Shown here: piece by piece, positions 26,111 to 33,861 of the stretch | Layout of the letters: the number at the start of each line of letters is the position of its first letter | How positions within the stretch are numbered: the first letter of the stretch is position 1 | Source of the DNA: Lachnospiraceae bacterium MC2017 | GTDB lineage: Bacteria > Bacillota > Clostridia > Lachnospirales > Lachnospiraceae | DNA: 64,000 bases | Reading direction: 5' to 3' | Assembly: GCA_000701625.1 (NCBI GenBank) | Contig: JNJK01000012.1 | Location: 44,610 to 108,609 of the forward strand | Made by a program: the position numbers and the translations under genes | The notes under the pieces: generated by a model | Database searches by the model: none | Told to the model about the DNA's origin: nothing | The model's input: the letters and a program-made list of their open reading frames with translations, nothing else

Positions 26111-26137
26111 GAACCTCTTTTACAAGGTTCCTTTTTT
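26104..26137. terminator. Bidirectional terminator between upp and CAP gene
   Basis: A perfect 12-bp stem AAAAAAGGAACC / GGTTCCTTTTTT with a 10-base loop serves both converging transcripts. Confidence 0.9.
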
Positions 26138-26145
26138 GATATACG

Positions 26146-26829
26146 TCAATTTGAAAACATATATGCTGTGGTTAATTTCGTTCCTTCGGATGTTTCACTT
26201 ATATCGGTTGCTATCCCGATCTTTGTGAAATTTCCGAATACCATATTGTCATAATGTGTAGGAGAGGCTACCAGACTATCAAACATCTTCTCTACAACTT
26301 TATCCTGTTCCTTTTCGCTGCCTTCATATCCGGGATAGACTACATATGAGAGATTTTCCCCTCTCCAACGAGTACTGTCTATCATATCTATTCCCTGTTC
26401 ACCATTGGGTCTCTCATGACTCCACTTTTCGGATGCTTCTTCTGATCTCGTTCCTGCAATAGAGACCAGTGTGCTATCCATTTTCAATTCACCGAGCCCC
26501 TTAGATGCTCTGAGCGAATTAATCTCAGACAACAATTTATCATTGACCTCTCCGGTCCGCTCATCAGCCTTTTTAACCACGCTTGTCTTTACTTCTGTGA
26601 CCTTTGATGATTTCTTCACTGCAGCCTTCTTAACTGAGGTTGTCTTAGTCGTTTTTTCAGATGTTTTTTTTGCGGTAGTCGTCGCAGTAGTTGATGCTGT
26701 TTTTGATACTGTTTTTGCAGCATTAACTATCGATACATTTGTAAAAGTGAAAGTATAGGAAAGCGATGCTACAGTTACTGCCGCTATAAATGCTTTTAAT
26801 ACATTTTTCGTTCTTTTTTTCATGTTCAT
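26146..26829 (-). CDS. Secreted CAP/SCP-like domain protein under riboswitch control
   Basis: This 227-residue protein has a signal peptide (MNMKKRTKNVLKAFIAAVTV…NAA). A Thr/Lys/Ser-rich low-complexity linker follows to about residue 90, of a kind that often binds cell wall or DNA. The CAP domain then shows LLSEINSLRASKGLGEL, SEEASEKWSHERPNG, RGENLSY and SPTHYDNM near the end. The putative CAP-site histidines are in SHERPNG and SPTHYDNM. AGAGG precedes the ATG. Its 5' leader carries two cyclic-di-GMP-I aptamers, so expression should follow the lifestyle signal. The function in bacteria is unsettled. Confidence 0.88.
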   Translation of the reverse strand: MNMKKRTKNVLKAFIAAVTVASLSYTFTFTNVSIVNAAKTVSKTASTTATTTAKKTSEKTTKTTSVKKAAVKKSSKVTEVKTSVVKKADERTGEVNDKLLSEINSLRASKGLGELKMDSTLVSIAGTRSEEASEKWSHERPNGEQGIDMIDSTRWRGENLSYVVYPGYEGSEKEQDKVVEKMFDSLVASPTHYDNMVFGNFTKIGIATDISETSEGTKLTTAYMFSN

Positions 26830-26844
26830 TTTCCTCTCCCGGAA

Positions 26845-26928
26845 AACTACTTCATGGTAACTGGCTGACTCTTAGAGTCCCTTTAGCTTTGCGTCCTTAC
26901 CTCGCGGTAAGTTTGCCCATTTGTAGTT
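26845..26928 (-). promoter_or_regulatory. Cyclic-di-GMP-I riboswitch, gene-proximal aptamer
   Basis: On the minus strand the GEMM-I core is visible: GGGCAAACTTACC, a GCGA loop, GGTAAGGACGCAAAGCTA, an AAAGGGACTC hairpin, and AGCCAGTTACC. P1 can form from AACTAC (26923-26928) and GTAGTT (26845-26850). A CCGG on each side can extend P1 into CCGGGAGAGG, the ribosome-binding region of the CAP gene, which suggests translational control. Confidence 0.9.
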
Positions 26929-26974
26929 CTTTCCCGCTAAGTGTAGATCAACGGGTTAAGCTGATAATAAGGAT

Positions 26975-27022
26975 GAAAAAAGCCCTTCCTTCACGTTCCT
27001 GACGCAAAGAAAAAGGCTTTTA
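26975..27022 (-). terminator. Terminator between the two c-di-GMP aptamers
   Basis: On the minus strand AAAAGCC…GGCTTTT closes an imperfect stem and is followed by TTTTTT. It is the likely expression platform of the upstream aptamer. Its 5' arm contains CTTTGCGTC, which is complementary to the conserved GACGCAAAG of the aptamers. Confidence 0.75.
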
Positions 27023-27042
27023 GATACTTATCGGAGTTCTGT

Positions 27043-27112
27043 CCGGCAACTGGCTGGCTCTTTCGGGCCCCTTTAGCTTTGCGTCCCTGTCTTACGGCAG
27101 GTTTGCTCATAT
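27043..27112 (-). promoter_or_regulatory. Cyclic-di-GMP-I riboswitch, distal aptamer
   Basis: The minus strand reads GAGCAAACCTGCC, GTAA loop, GACAGGGACGCAAAGCTA, then AAAGGGGCCCGAAAG and AGCCAGCCAGTTGCC. This fits the GEMM-I consensus (P2 with GNRA loop, tetraloop receptor, P3). It is the first element of the leader, followed by a terminator and then the second aptamer. Confidence 0.9.
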
Positions 27113-27217
27113 AAATTTTAGAATCTTTGTTATGTTTTCTCCAACAAAACATAGTCATCCATACTTATGTATACAATATACATCCGTTATTTTGCTATGT
27201 CAATATCTGTACTGTTC

Positions 27218-27973
27218 TTATTTAAGATCATATTCAAGTTTCACTGTTACGGTGGCTGTCTTCCATCTGGAACTTGTGTCAAACGCTCCATCATAGGAAT
27301 AGCTGCTCGTACCGGAATTTCTGGCAGTGATCTGAAATACACCAAGGTTTGAATTCATGAGCTTTCCCAGCTTTGCATCTGAGCTCTTTGCTATGATGTT
27401 TACACGATCTCTGGCATTTTCTGATGCTTCCTCTATGAGCTTTAACTTCATTGAATCAAGGTCTGTATAATAATACTGCGGTGAATCTGAAGTAAACTCT
27501 ACTCCCGAATCAAGGAGGCTCGAGATATCTCTTGAGATTTTTTCTACCGTATCGATCTTTTCGGAAGAAATATTCACACTCTGGCTTAATTCATATCCGT
27601 CTTCTTCCTGTCCTACATAATTTCCGGCGCTATCATAGATATCCTTATACTTTTCATATATATCTACAGAACTAAACAGTATTTCATCGTCGTCAAGCCC
27701 ATTTGCCCTTAGATATTTCTTTACGATCTCCGCATCTTTCTGAATCTTCTGATATGCCTGCTTTGAAGTATAGGATTTTGCTTTAAATGAGCCTCCCCAG
27801 GTTATCAGGTCTGACTCAAAATCTTTGCTGGCACTTCCTGTTGCAGCGATACTGTGAACATGATCCGAGCGGAAGTGTGATAATCCAAATGAAAGTGCTG
27901 TGCAGCTTGCGATCACACAAATTCCTATTATCAGCGCACTGAGCCATCCCAGGTTTCTTCTTTTCTCTTCCAT
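27218..27973 (-). CDS. SIMPL (DUF541) domain protein, membrane anchored
   Basis: This 251-residue protein has an N-terminal transmembrane anchor (LGWLSALIIGICVIASCTALSF) and a SIMPL domain outside. SIMPL signs are IAATGSASKDFESDLITWGG, a central helix KAYQKIQKDAEIVKKYL-type segment, and the closing strands WKTATVTVKLEYDL. SIMPL proteins are periplasmic or surface proteins of poorly known role. The ATG at 27973 has GGGGG six bases before it; an ATG two codons earlier is nearly as good. It lies between fliS and the riboswitch region on the same strand. Confidence 0.8.
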   Translation of the reverse strand: MEEKRRNLGWLSALIIGICVIASCTALSFGLSHFRSDHVHSIAATGSASKDFESDLITWGGSFKAKSYTSKQAYQKIQKDAEIVKKYLRANGLDDDEILFSSVDIYEKYKDIYDSAGNYVGQEEDGYELSQSVNISSEKIDTVEKISRDISSLLDSGVEFTSDSPQYYYTDLDSMKLKLIEEASENARDRVNIIAKSSDAKLGKLMNSNLGVFQITARNSGTSSYSYDGAFDTSSRWKTATVTVKLEYDLK

Positions 27974-28008
27974 ATCCATCCCCCGTAAGTGCATTATCAA
28001 CACAATCT

Positions 28009-28066
28009 CAACGACCATTAGATACAGCAAAAAGTTGTACATTAACGCAATATCCAATGGTCGTTG
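28009..28066. repeat. Long inverted repeat upstream of the SIMPL gene
   Basis: CAACGACCATTAGATA and TATCCAATGGTCGTTG pair at 15 of 16 positions across a 26-base loop. There is no T run, so it is not a standard terminator. It separates fliS from the SIMPL gene. Confidence 0.7.
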
Positions 28067-28096
28067 TTTCTTTACCTCTATTTAATCATGTCTTTC

Positions 28097-28558
28097 TTAT
28101 ACAGTAAACCCTCTTACAGGATCTGCTGTACTTTCTGCCGCACCTTCTCTGCCGTAGGTAAGACCTGCATAGACTTTTTCTGTGTTCTGCATCATCTGCC
28201 CACTATCATCCTGATCAGAGATCTCACTCCATGCCTCGTGAAGCTCTGTGAGAATCTTTCTGCTTTCCTCATAGCAGGACGGATCATTTCTCATTACAGC
28301 ACGGTCAAGCTCTTCTGAAATGTAATTATATAGACGCATAAGTGTATGGGATAATTCGAAATTATAATCCAGTACACTTCTTAACTGCTCTATACATCTC
28401 TTTGCATGCTTAACAGCCTCATAAAACGGCTCTCCACTTCCCGCCTCATCGGCTTCTTTAAGATACTCAAGTGCGATCTCATAAGTAATCACTACCATTT
28501 CAGTACGATTTGCCACAGTAATCCTGCGCGTAAACTCCTGTTTCATCTCATCTGTCAT
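28097..28558 (-). CDS. fliS: FliS-like flagellin export chaperone
   Basis: This 153-residue, all-helical cytoplasmic protein should bind the C-terminus of flagellin and keep it unfolded for export. It shows the FliS-type start (RRITVANRTEMVVITYEIALEYLKEA), the helix HAKRCIEQLRSVLDYNFELS, then LMRLYNYISEELDRAV. AAGGGGG precedes the ATG. It follows the flagellin gene by 78 bp on the same strand. It has a longer acidic tail (SDQDDSGQMMQNTEK…) than canonical FliS. Confidence 0.85.
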   Translation of the reverse strand: MTDEMKQEFTRRITVANRTEMVVITYEIALEYLKEADEAGSGEPFYEAVKHAKRCIEQLRSVLDYNFELSHTLMRLYNYISEELDRAVMRNDPSCYEESRKILTELHEAWSEISDQDDSGQMMQNTEKVYAGLTYGREGAAESTADPVRGFTV

Positions 28559-28636
28559 CTGTTTTCCCCCTTTTAAGAACTCTTAGCTGTCGAGCACATT
28601 TATAGATACCTCTTTATTTATCGGCAAAAGTTGAAT

Positions 28637-29920
28637 TTACTGAAGTAGCTGCAATGCTTCCTGCGGTGCCTGGTTTGCCTGGGCAAGCATTGATGTCGCT
28701 GCCTGAACCAGTATCTGCTGATTAGCGTAATTAGTCATCTCATCTGCCATATCAGTATCCTTGATACGGCTAAGTGCACTGTTCAGATTTTCTGTATTGG
28801 ATGCCAGATAACTAAGTGTCATCTCAACACGGTTCTGATATGCACCTATGGTTGAACGGGCTTCATTAACGTACGCAAGTGCTGTTGTGAGCTTTTCGAT
28901 CGCTGCCGTTGCTCCCTTTGCCGTTGTCATATCTATATCATCAATATCCAGTCTTTCAAGTGTGATCTTCGGTAAAGTACACTTGATCTTCTGCTCTTCA
29001 TTTGCGCCAACCTGAAGAAGCATCTCGCCTTTTCCTGTAAGATCGATCTCAGCATTTGTGATGTTTACGGAATACTCCTTTTTTGCGTAATCTACGCCGT
29101 TTCGATTTTCTACCACGTCAGTTGTATTAATAGCTGTAGGCGCTAAAAACAGCGTAAGCGACTCACCATCAGTTCCGTTCACCGTAATATACTGTGAACC
29201 GTCTGCACATATCTTCACGCTTCCACGTCCCGCACTATCTTTATACAGACCGGTTGTAACAGCTGTACCGATCACATTAGAACCGTTAAGTGAAGGTTTT
29301 TGCTCATCATAGTATTTTGGATACTCGTATGTCATGGTTACCGAATCTGTGGAAGTCGGAAAACCTGCTACTGTTACGGTAAGGGTATTACCTGAAACTG
29401 TTTCAGATATATTTGAAAGCGTGTATCCTCCGGATCTGGTCGCATCACTGTAAGAATCAATTTTTACCAGTGGATTATTCGTACAATAACCGGTTCTCTC
29501 CATCGATCCGTCAAGCAGCTTTCTTTCATTTAATTCTGTCTGATCAGTGATACGGTCGATCTCCTTAGTAAGCTGATCTACTTCATCCTGGATTGTCTGA
29601 CGGTCATTTGGTGAAAGCGTTCCGTTTGCTGCCTTTACCGCAAGCTCATTCATACGCTGTATCATATTCGTAACTTCAGTCAATGCCGCATCTGCCGTTT
29701 CGAGTGCAGACTTACCGGTCGTCGCATTAACTTCTGCGCTGTCCAATGCGGCGAGCTGAAGTCTCATACGGTTAGAAATAGCATATCCCGTGGGATCATC
29801 CCCAGCCTTATTGATCTTGTAACCGGATGACAATTTCTCTGTAGAAAGTCCAAAATTATTCTCGTTTCTAAGCAGTGCATTGTTTGTAATGTATGCTGTG
29901 ATATTACTGTTGATTCTCAT
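28637..29920 (-). CDS. Flagellin
   Basis: This 427-residue filament subunit has conserved D0/D1 ends: MRINSNITAYITNNALLRNE…STEKLSSGYKINKAGDDPTG at the N-terminus and TIGAYQNRVEMTLSYLASNT…MLAQANQAPQEALQLLQ at the C-terminus. The central region of about residues 145-330 is variable and β-rich and should form the exposed D2 domain. The ATG at 29920 has AAAGGTG upstream. Only 37 bp separate it from the preceding gene; a small hairpin (ACGCG/CGCGT) lies there, and I saw no clear sigma-28 promoter. Transcription with the upstream gene or from within it is likely. Confidence 0.95.
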   Translation of the reverse strand: MRINSNITAYITNNALLRNENNFGLSTEKLSSGYKINKAGDDPTGYAISNRMRLQLAALDSAEVNATTGKSALETADAALTEVTNMIQRMNELAVKAANGTLSPNDRQTIQDEVDQLTKEIDRITDQTELNERKLLDGSMERTGYCTNNPLVKIDSYSDATRSGGYTLSNISETVSGNTLTVTVAGFPTSTDSVTMTYEYPKYYDEQKPSLNGSNVIGTAVTTGLYKDSAGRGSVKICADGSQYITVNGTDGESLTLFLAPTAINTTDVVENRNGVDYAKKEYSVNITNAEIDLTGKGEMLLQVGANEEQKIKCTLPKITLERLDIDDIDMTTAKGATAAIEKLTTALAYVNEARSTIGAYQNRVEMTLSYLASNTENLNSALSRIKDTDMADEMTNYANQQILVQAATSMLAQANQAPQEALQLLQ

Positions 29921-29957
29921 ATGATCACACCTTTCCAACGCGATTCCCGCGTGATAC

Positions 29958-32900
29958 TCAACCGATACTCTGAAGCACGGTAATAAATATTTTTGCTGTA
30001 CGGTAGAGTGCCAGGGAATCTGCCTGCTCTTTTCCGTCTTTCTCGTTCCTTGCTATCTCTTCTTTTCCCGGAGCTCTGTTGATATTCAGCTTTCGGCTTT
30101 CAACCAGATGTATCTCTCCGCTCTCCATGCCGTTACTCTTAAGTGCCTTATCAAATTCTTCCAAAAATCTTTTTAAGAAATCCGTTCCGGAAGGTTCTGA
30201 TGCTGCCACAAATCCCCTAACTTCGTTCTTTTCAACAGAAAATGTCGCCTCGGCTTTTCCAAGGACTTCTGTTTCCAATGTGATGTCCACATGCGGATCG
30301 CCATTTCCATGGAGGAGCTTCAGATTAATACTTGTTATGCTTCCGTTTATTTCCACCGGGATTTCGTAGTTTTCTTCGGACACAAGGCTTCTCGCCACTG
30401 TCATCTGCCTGTGCAGACCATGAAGCCTCTTAAGATCCAGCCTTTTTGTCGTGCTTTCCTCAGCTTCATTAAGTATTTCTTCTACGCTTTCAGCAAGCGA
30501 CTCATAGGCTTCTTTAACTTCATCTGATCCGCCTTTATCCAGACTCTCTATTAGATTCTCACGTTTTTCCTTTAGTTTTGTCTTTCCTGATCGGTCTGCC
30601 CTTTCTTCCACACCTGAGAAAAGAGATCCTCTCTTGTTCAAGAGATCGTATACCGCCAGTAGATTATCCGGAGTAACTTCTTTTCCATAATTAACAAGAA
30701 GTTCATAGATACCTTCTTCAGACCTTACCGCCTGCCCGATTTCCTCGGTTCTTTCATTTCTATAGGCTTCTGTGCTTTCGGCATCTTTATTATTTTTTCT
30801 GAGGATCTCCAATAGTTCCGTGACCGTGGTATTCTCAGAAATATTGGATCTTGCCAGGATATCCGGATCGATCCTGTCAAATACTTCCCGTGCAGCCTCG
30901 TTAAAATAACGCTCTACGTTCTGTACTATCTGACTTTCTTCAGATCTCTCAGAGTGATCACGAATGTCTTCTGAATCTTCACTGCCAGAATAATCCTGAT
31001 CTCTCGAACTTCGGTCCTTAAACGCACTTTTTATCTGCGTATCGATACGTAGATGCTGCGGATCCTCCTTTACAGGATCGATACCAGCAAATTTGTCATC
31101 AATGTTTATATCGATCCTTCCCTTGTTTCTTGATCTGACTTCCTGAAGCAGGTTCTTGAGACTTAGTTCTCTTCCGGATTCCACCAGACTTCCTATCACA
31201 GCACCATCTGATTTTTCAATCTGATAGAAAAGCCTGTAGATTCCGATATAAGAATTCGTTTCTTCCTCCGTAACCTGTCCCTGTCTCTCCAAACGGAACA
31301 GATACTCACTGTATTTTTCACCTGTTGCTTCGTTTACATTCAATCTGTCTATCTCTGCTGTCAGCTCCTTAACCGAAGCTTCAAGCGGATTAAGCTGATT
31401 TCGTATGAGTTCTATGGTTGTTGCAGGATTCATCCGATTCAACAGATTTCGTAAAGTAATATCTGCGCTCCGAACTCTGTATATATTCTCTTCCGTAATA
31501 TCCATACTGTTGTAGCCAAGTATCCGTACAGCCCGCTGATTATCGGAACTAGTCTCAAGCCCCATGTCTTTCAAAATGTCATCAATATTCTGAAAGGCTT
31601 TTGTTATGCTGTCGCCCAGATCTTCACGTACTTCTGTTCCAACTGCCTCATACAGTTCTGTTGCAGCCTTAAATTTTACAGATGCAGCAAGCCCCGCCTC
31701 ATGCGCTTCTTTCAGCGTGAAGTCTTCCGCCGAAGCAAAAGAACCGATAAGAGCTGCCGGCATCTCTCTGATCTCGCTCACTGTTTTTAGGGTAAGCTCT
31801 GCAAGATCAACTCTTTTTTCTACCTCTTCTGCAGCTATATTGTCTCTGCCAAAAGCCGCTCTGTAAAAAGCATCTTCCCTCGTTTTAAGCGCTTCAACTT
31901 CCTCTTCCAGTTTTTCTGTATCGATACTGTAATTACTCTCAGCAAGCGCCTGATTTGCTTCCGTCGTCATCTTAAGACGGGTTTCGGAAAGTATACGTTC
32001 CTGTTTTATAAGGCGATAACCACGGATAAGATATGCATCAGAAGCTTCTTTTCCTGAGCCTATGGCATCTGCTATTTCTTCCATCAGTTCCCCGGGATCA
32101 ACCGGTATCACTACACTCTTCAAATCCTCATAAGACTGAAGAGTTTCTTTTGTAAGAGGGATCCCGTTCTGTATGATCCACTGCGCATCCGCCATGATAT
32201 CTTCATCCGGTGAAAATCCCGCATCAGTGATAATTTCTTTTATCTGATCCGTAAGACTTTCCATATCGGACGAATCTGCTTTTTCTACATAGTAATTACC
32301 TACATCTTCCGAAAAATAACCCTGACCCTGAGATAAAGTCCCATTGCCACCTGCATACTGGGCTTCGTAGACGTTTTGTAACGTAGGTTCCAGCTCATTT
32401 TGAAGCATATATACCATACTGCTGTCATCCATAGGCTGCAGTGCTTCTGCTTCTGTCATTGTCTGAACCGTGTTTCGGATATTTTCATCGGTCGCAGGCA
32501 GATCACTTCCCATAAGCTGTGCCTTTATCTCTTCAACCGAAAGTACACCGTTTCCTGCGTTTCCGGAATTAGAGCCTGCACCTCTATCCTGTCCCGATAT
32601 CACTGCCTGCTTCTCTGCATTTACATATGAATTAGCTGAGACTGCACTTCCTGTTATCTCGGCTGCGGCCGCACGATCGACAGTATCGGTAAAGCCTGCC
32701 ACATGAACTCCTGCCTGTGCAAGCTTGACCTTTATTCTGTCAAGATTTGTTATGGTCTCTCCTGCCGGCATTCTTGCCGGGTTAAATCCGTCCTGTGTCA
32801 GGCGTCCAAAATCTTCCGAAGACATAGTATTGGACATTACCGCAAGGTATCTGGCCTGGGTCGCCACATCAGTGGTGCCCATTTCCTGCAGGCGTTCTCC

Positions 32901-33104
32901 AATAGTCTTTCCTTGACCCCTGCCAGCTTTCAGCATATTCCCTTGAAAGCTGTAAGCTGCGTTATCCTTAACATTGCCGGAAATGTCCAATCTATAACCA
33001 CCTGTAAAACTTCCTGTTTTTCGGGTGATCTGCTTTTCAGTTTTTTCAGAATTTCGGATGGTTTCGATGTCGCTTTGTTCATTAGAAAGAAACTCAATTT
33101 TCAT
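29958..33104 (-). CDS. Large FliK-like flagellar protein (DUF6240-like)
   Basis: This 1048-residue, mostly helical and charged protein lacks a signal peptide. The N-terminal 250 residues are Gly/Ala-rich (TGGYRLDISGNVKDNAAYSF). The middle is a series of long helices with repeated LLNRMNP/LKNLLQEV-like phrases. The C-terminal part near residues 870-990 reads EIPVEINGSITSINLKLLHG…VDITLETEVLGKAEATFSVE, resembling the FliK C-terminal hook-length domain. It precedes flagellin on the same strand, so a role in flagellar assembly is likely. Similar giant proteins in Lachnospiraceae are catalogued, I believe, as DUF6240. GGAGAAG precedes the ATG and its GG lies in a hairpin arm. Confidence 0.72.
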   Translation of the reverse strand: MKIEFLSNEQSDIETIRNSEKTEKQITRKTGSFTGGYRLDISGNVKDNAAYSFQGNMLKAGRGQGKTIGERLQEMGTTDVATQARYLAVMSNTMSSEDFGRLTQDGFNPARMPAGETITNLDRIKVKLAQAGVHVAGFTDTVDRAAAAEITGSAVSANSYVNAEKQAVISGQDRGAGSNSGNAGNGVLSVEEIKAQLMGSDLPATDENIRNTVQTMTEAEALQPMDDSSMVYMLQNELEPTLQNVYEAQYAGGNGTLSQGQGYFSEDVGNYYVEKADSSDMESLTDQIKEIITDAGFSPDEDIMADAQWIIQNGIPLTKETLQSYEDLKSVVIPVDPGELMEEIADAIGSGKEASDAYLIRGYRLIKQERILSETRLKMTTEANQALAESNYSIDTEKLEEEVEALKTREDAFYRAAFGRDNIAAEEVEKRVDLAELTLKTVSEIREMPAALIGSFASAEDFTLKEAHEAGLAASVKFKAATELYEAVGTEVREDLGDSITKAFQNIDDILKDMGLETSSDNQRAVRILGYNSMDITEENIYRVRSADITLRNLLNRMNPATTIELIRNQLNPLEASVKELTAEIDRLNVNEATGEKYSEYLFRLERQGQVTEEETNSYIGIYRLFYQIEKSDGAVIGSLVESGRELSLKNLLQEVRSRNKGRIDINIDDKFAGIDPVKEDPQHLRIDTQIKSAFKDRSSRDQDYSGSEDSEDIRDHSERSEESQIVQNVERYFNEAAREVFDRIDPDILARSNISENTTVTELLEILRKNNKDAESTEAYRNERTEEIGQAVRSEEGIYELLVNYGKEVTPDNLLAVYDLLNKRGSLFSGVEERADRSGKTKLKEKRENLIESLDKGGSDEVKEAYESLAESVEEILNEAEESTTKRLDLKRLHGLHRQMTVARSLVSEENYEIPVEINGSITSINLKLLHGNGDPHVDITLETEVLGKAEATFSVEKNEVRGFVAASEPSGTDFLKRFLEEFDKALKSNGMESGEIHLVESRKLNINRAPGKEEIARNEKDGKEQADSLALYRTAKIFITVLQSIG

Positions 33105-33113
33105 ACTTCTTCT

Positions 33114-33153
33114 CCGAAATAGTTTGTATTAACTTCTACACACACTATTTCGG
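33114..33153 (-). promoter_or_regulatory. Hairpin abutting the ribosome site of the FliK-like gene
   Basis: Perfect 10-bp arms CCGAAATAGT and ACTATTTCGG are separated by 20 bases. The downstream arm ends in the first GG of the GGAGAAG Shine-Dalgarno, so folding would partly mask it. Confidence 0.5.
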
Positions 33154-33238
33154 TTTATGCTCCGCTTTTCTGAACCCTTCATCATTAATTGCATTATTTT
33201 AAGCATTTTCCACATATTTTCAACGTTCAAAAAAGAAA

Positions 33239-33264
33239 AAAGAGCCGGAATCTCCCGACTCTTT
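33239..33264 (-). terminator. Terminator of the small flagellar-region gene
   Basis: A 10-bp stem (AAAGAGCCGG / CCGACTCTTT, one wobble) with a six-base loop and a T run on the minus strand, 23 bp past the stop. Confidence 0.85.
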
Positions 33265-33286
33265 CAAGCATTTGTGCATTATTACA

Positions 33287-33709
33287 TCATATTTCAATAT
33301 TGATCTTTTCTTCCTTATCGACCGGTTTCTCCTCCGTTTTTTCCATACCGGCTTCATGGCTTAATGCCTGATCATTATCCAACTGTATCTCAGCTGATTC
33401 CGGAAGTTCTTTCATATCCCTCATAAGTTCATCCAAATGAGGCATTAGCTTACTCGCTAATCTTTCCATTGCAAAGGCATGATCATTTAACATCGTCTTC
33501 TGATATGCATTCTCAGGAGAAACCTTTGTCTGGATCAGCTTCCTTTTTTCATCAGAAATATAATTCTGTTTCTGACCTGACGAGTCAGAACCACCCGAGG
33601 AGGTACTACTGGACATTTGCTGGACCTTCGCAGCACGAACCTTATCCGCTTCAGCATTTATTCTTGCAGATGCATTGTAAAAGCTTGGTATAGCGCTGTT
33701 TATTTTCAT
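33287..33709 (-). CDS. Small charged protein upstream of the flagellar genes
   Basis: I do not recognise the family. The 140-residue protein has no signal peptide. It begins MKINSAIPSFYNASARINAE, has a Ser/Gly-rich linker near residue 40 and long amphipathic helices, and ends in an acidic/lysine tail. The start resembles regulators such as FlgM in size and in the MKI…-type opening, but the FlgM motif is not clear. The ATG at 33709 has GGAGG nine bases upstream. It has its own terminator and precedes the FliK-like gene. Confidence 0.65.
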   Translation of the reverse strand: MKINSAIPSFYNASARINAEADKVRAAKVQQMSSSTSSGGSDSSGQKQNYISDEKRKLIQTKVSPENAYQKTMLNDHAFAMERLASKLMPHLDELMRDMKELPESAEIQLDNDQALSHEAGMEKTEEKPVDKEEKINIEI

Positions 33710-33826
33710 GTCCTTACCTCCTTTCTTGTTCTTTGTATACTGCACACATATTTTGTATCGTGTTTATCGGACAAAACGCCGCTTTTTCATAGCTTTGAAG
33801 TGCATGTTTTCTTTTTTAAACAAAGA

Positions 33827-33852
33827 ATCCGGGTAGTTTTCACTACCCGGAT
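33827..33852 (-). terminator. Terminator of glgB
   Basis: A perfect 10-bp stem ATCCGGGTAG / CTACCCGGAT is followed on the minus strand by CTTTG and a T-rich stretch. Confidence 0.85.
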
Positions 33853-33861
33853 CGTATATGT

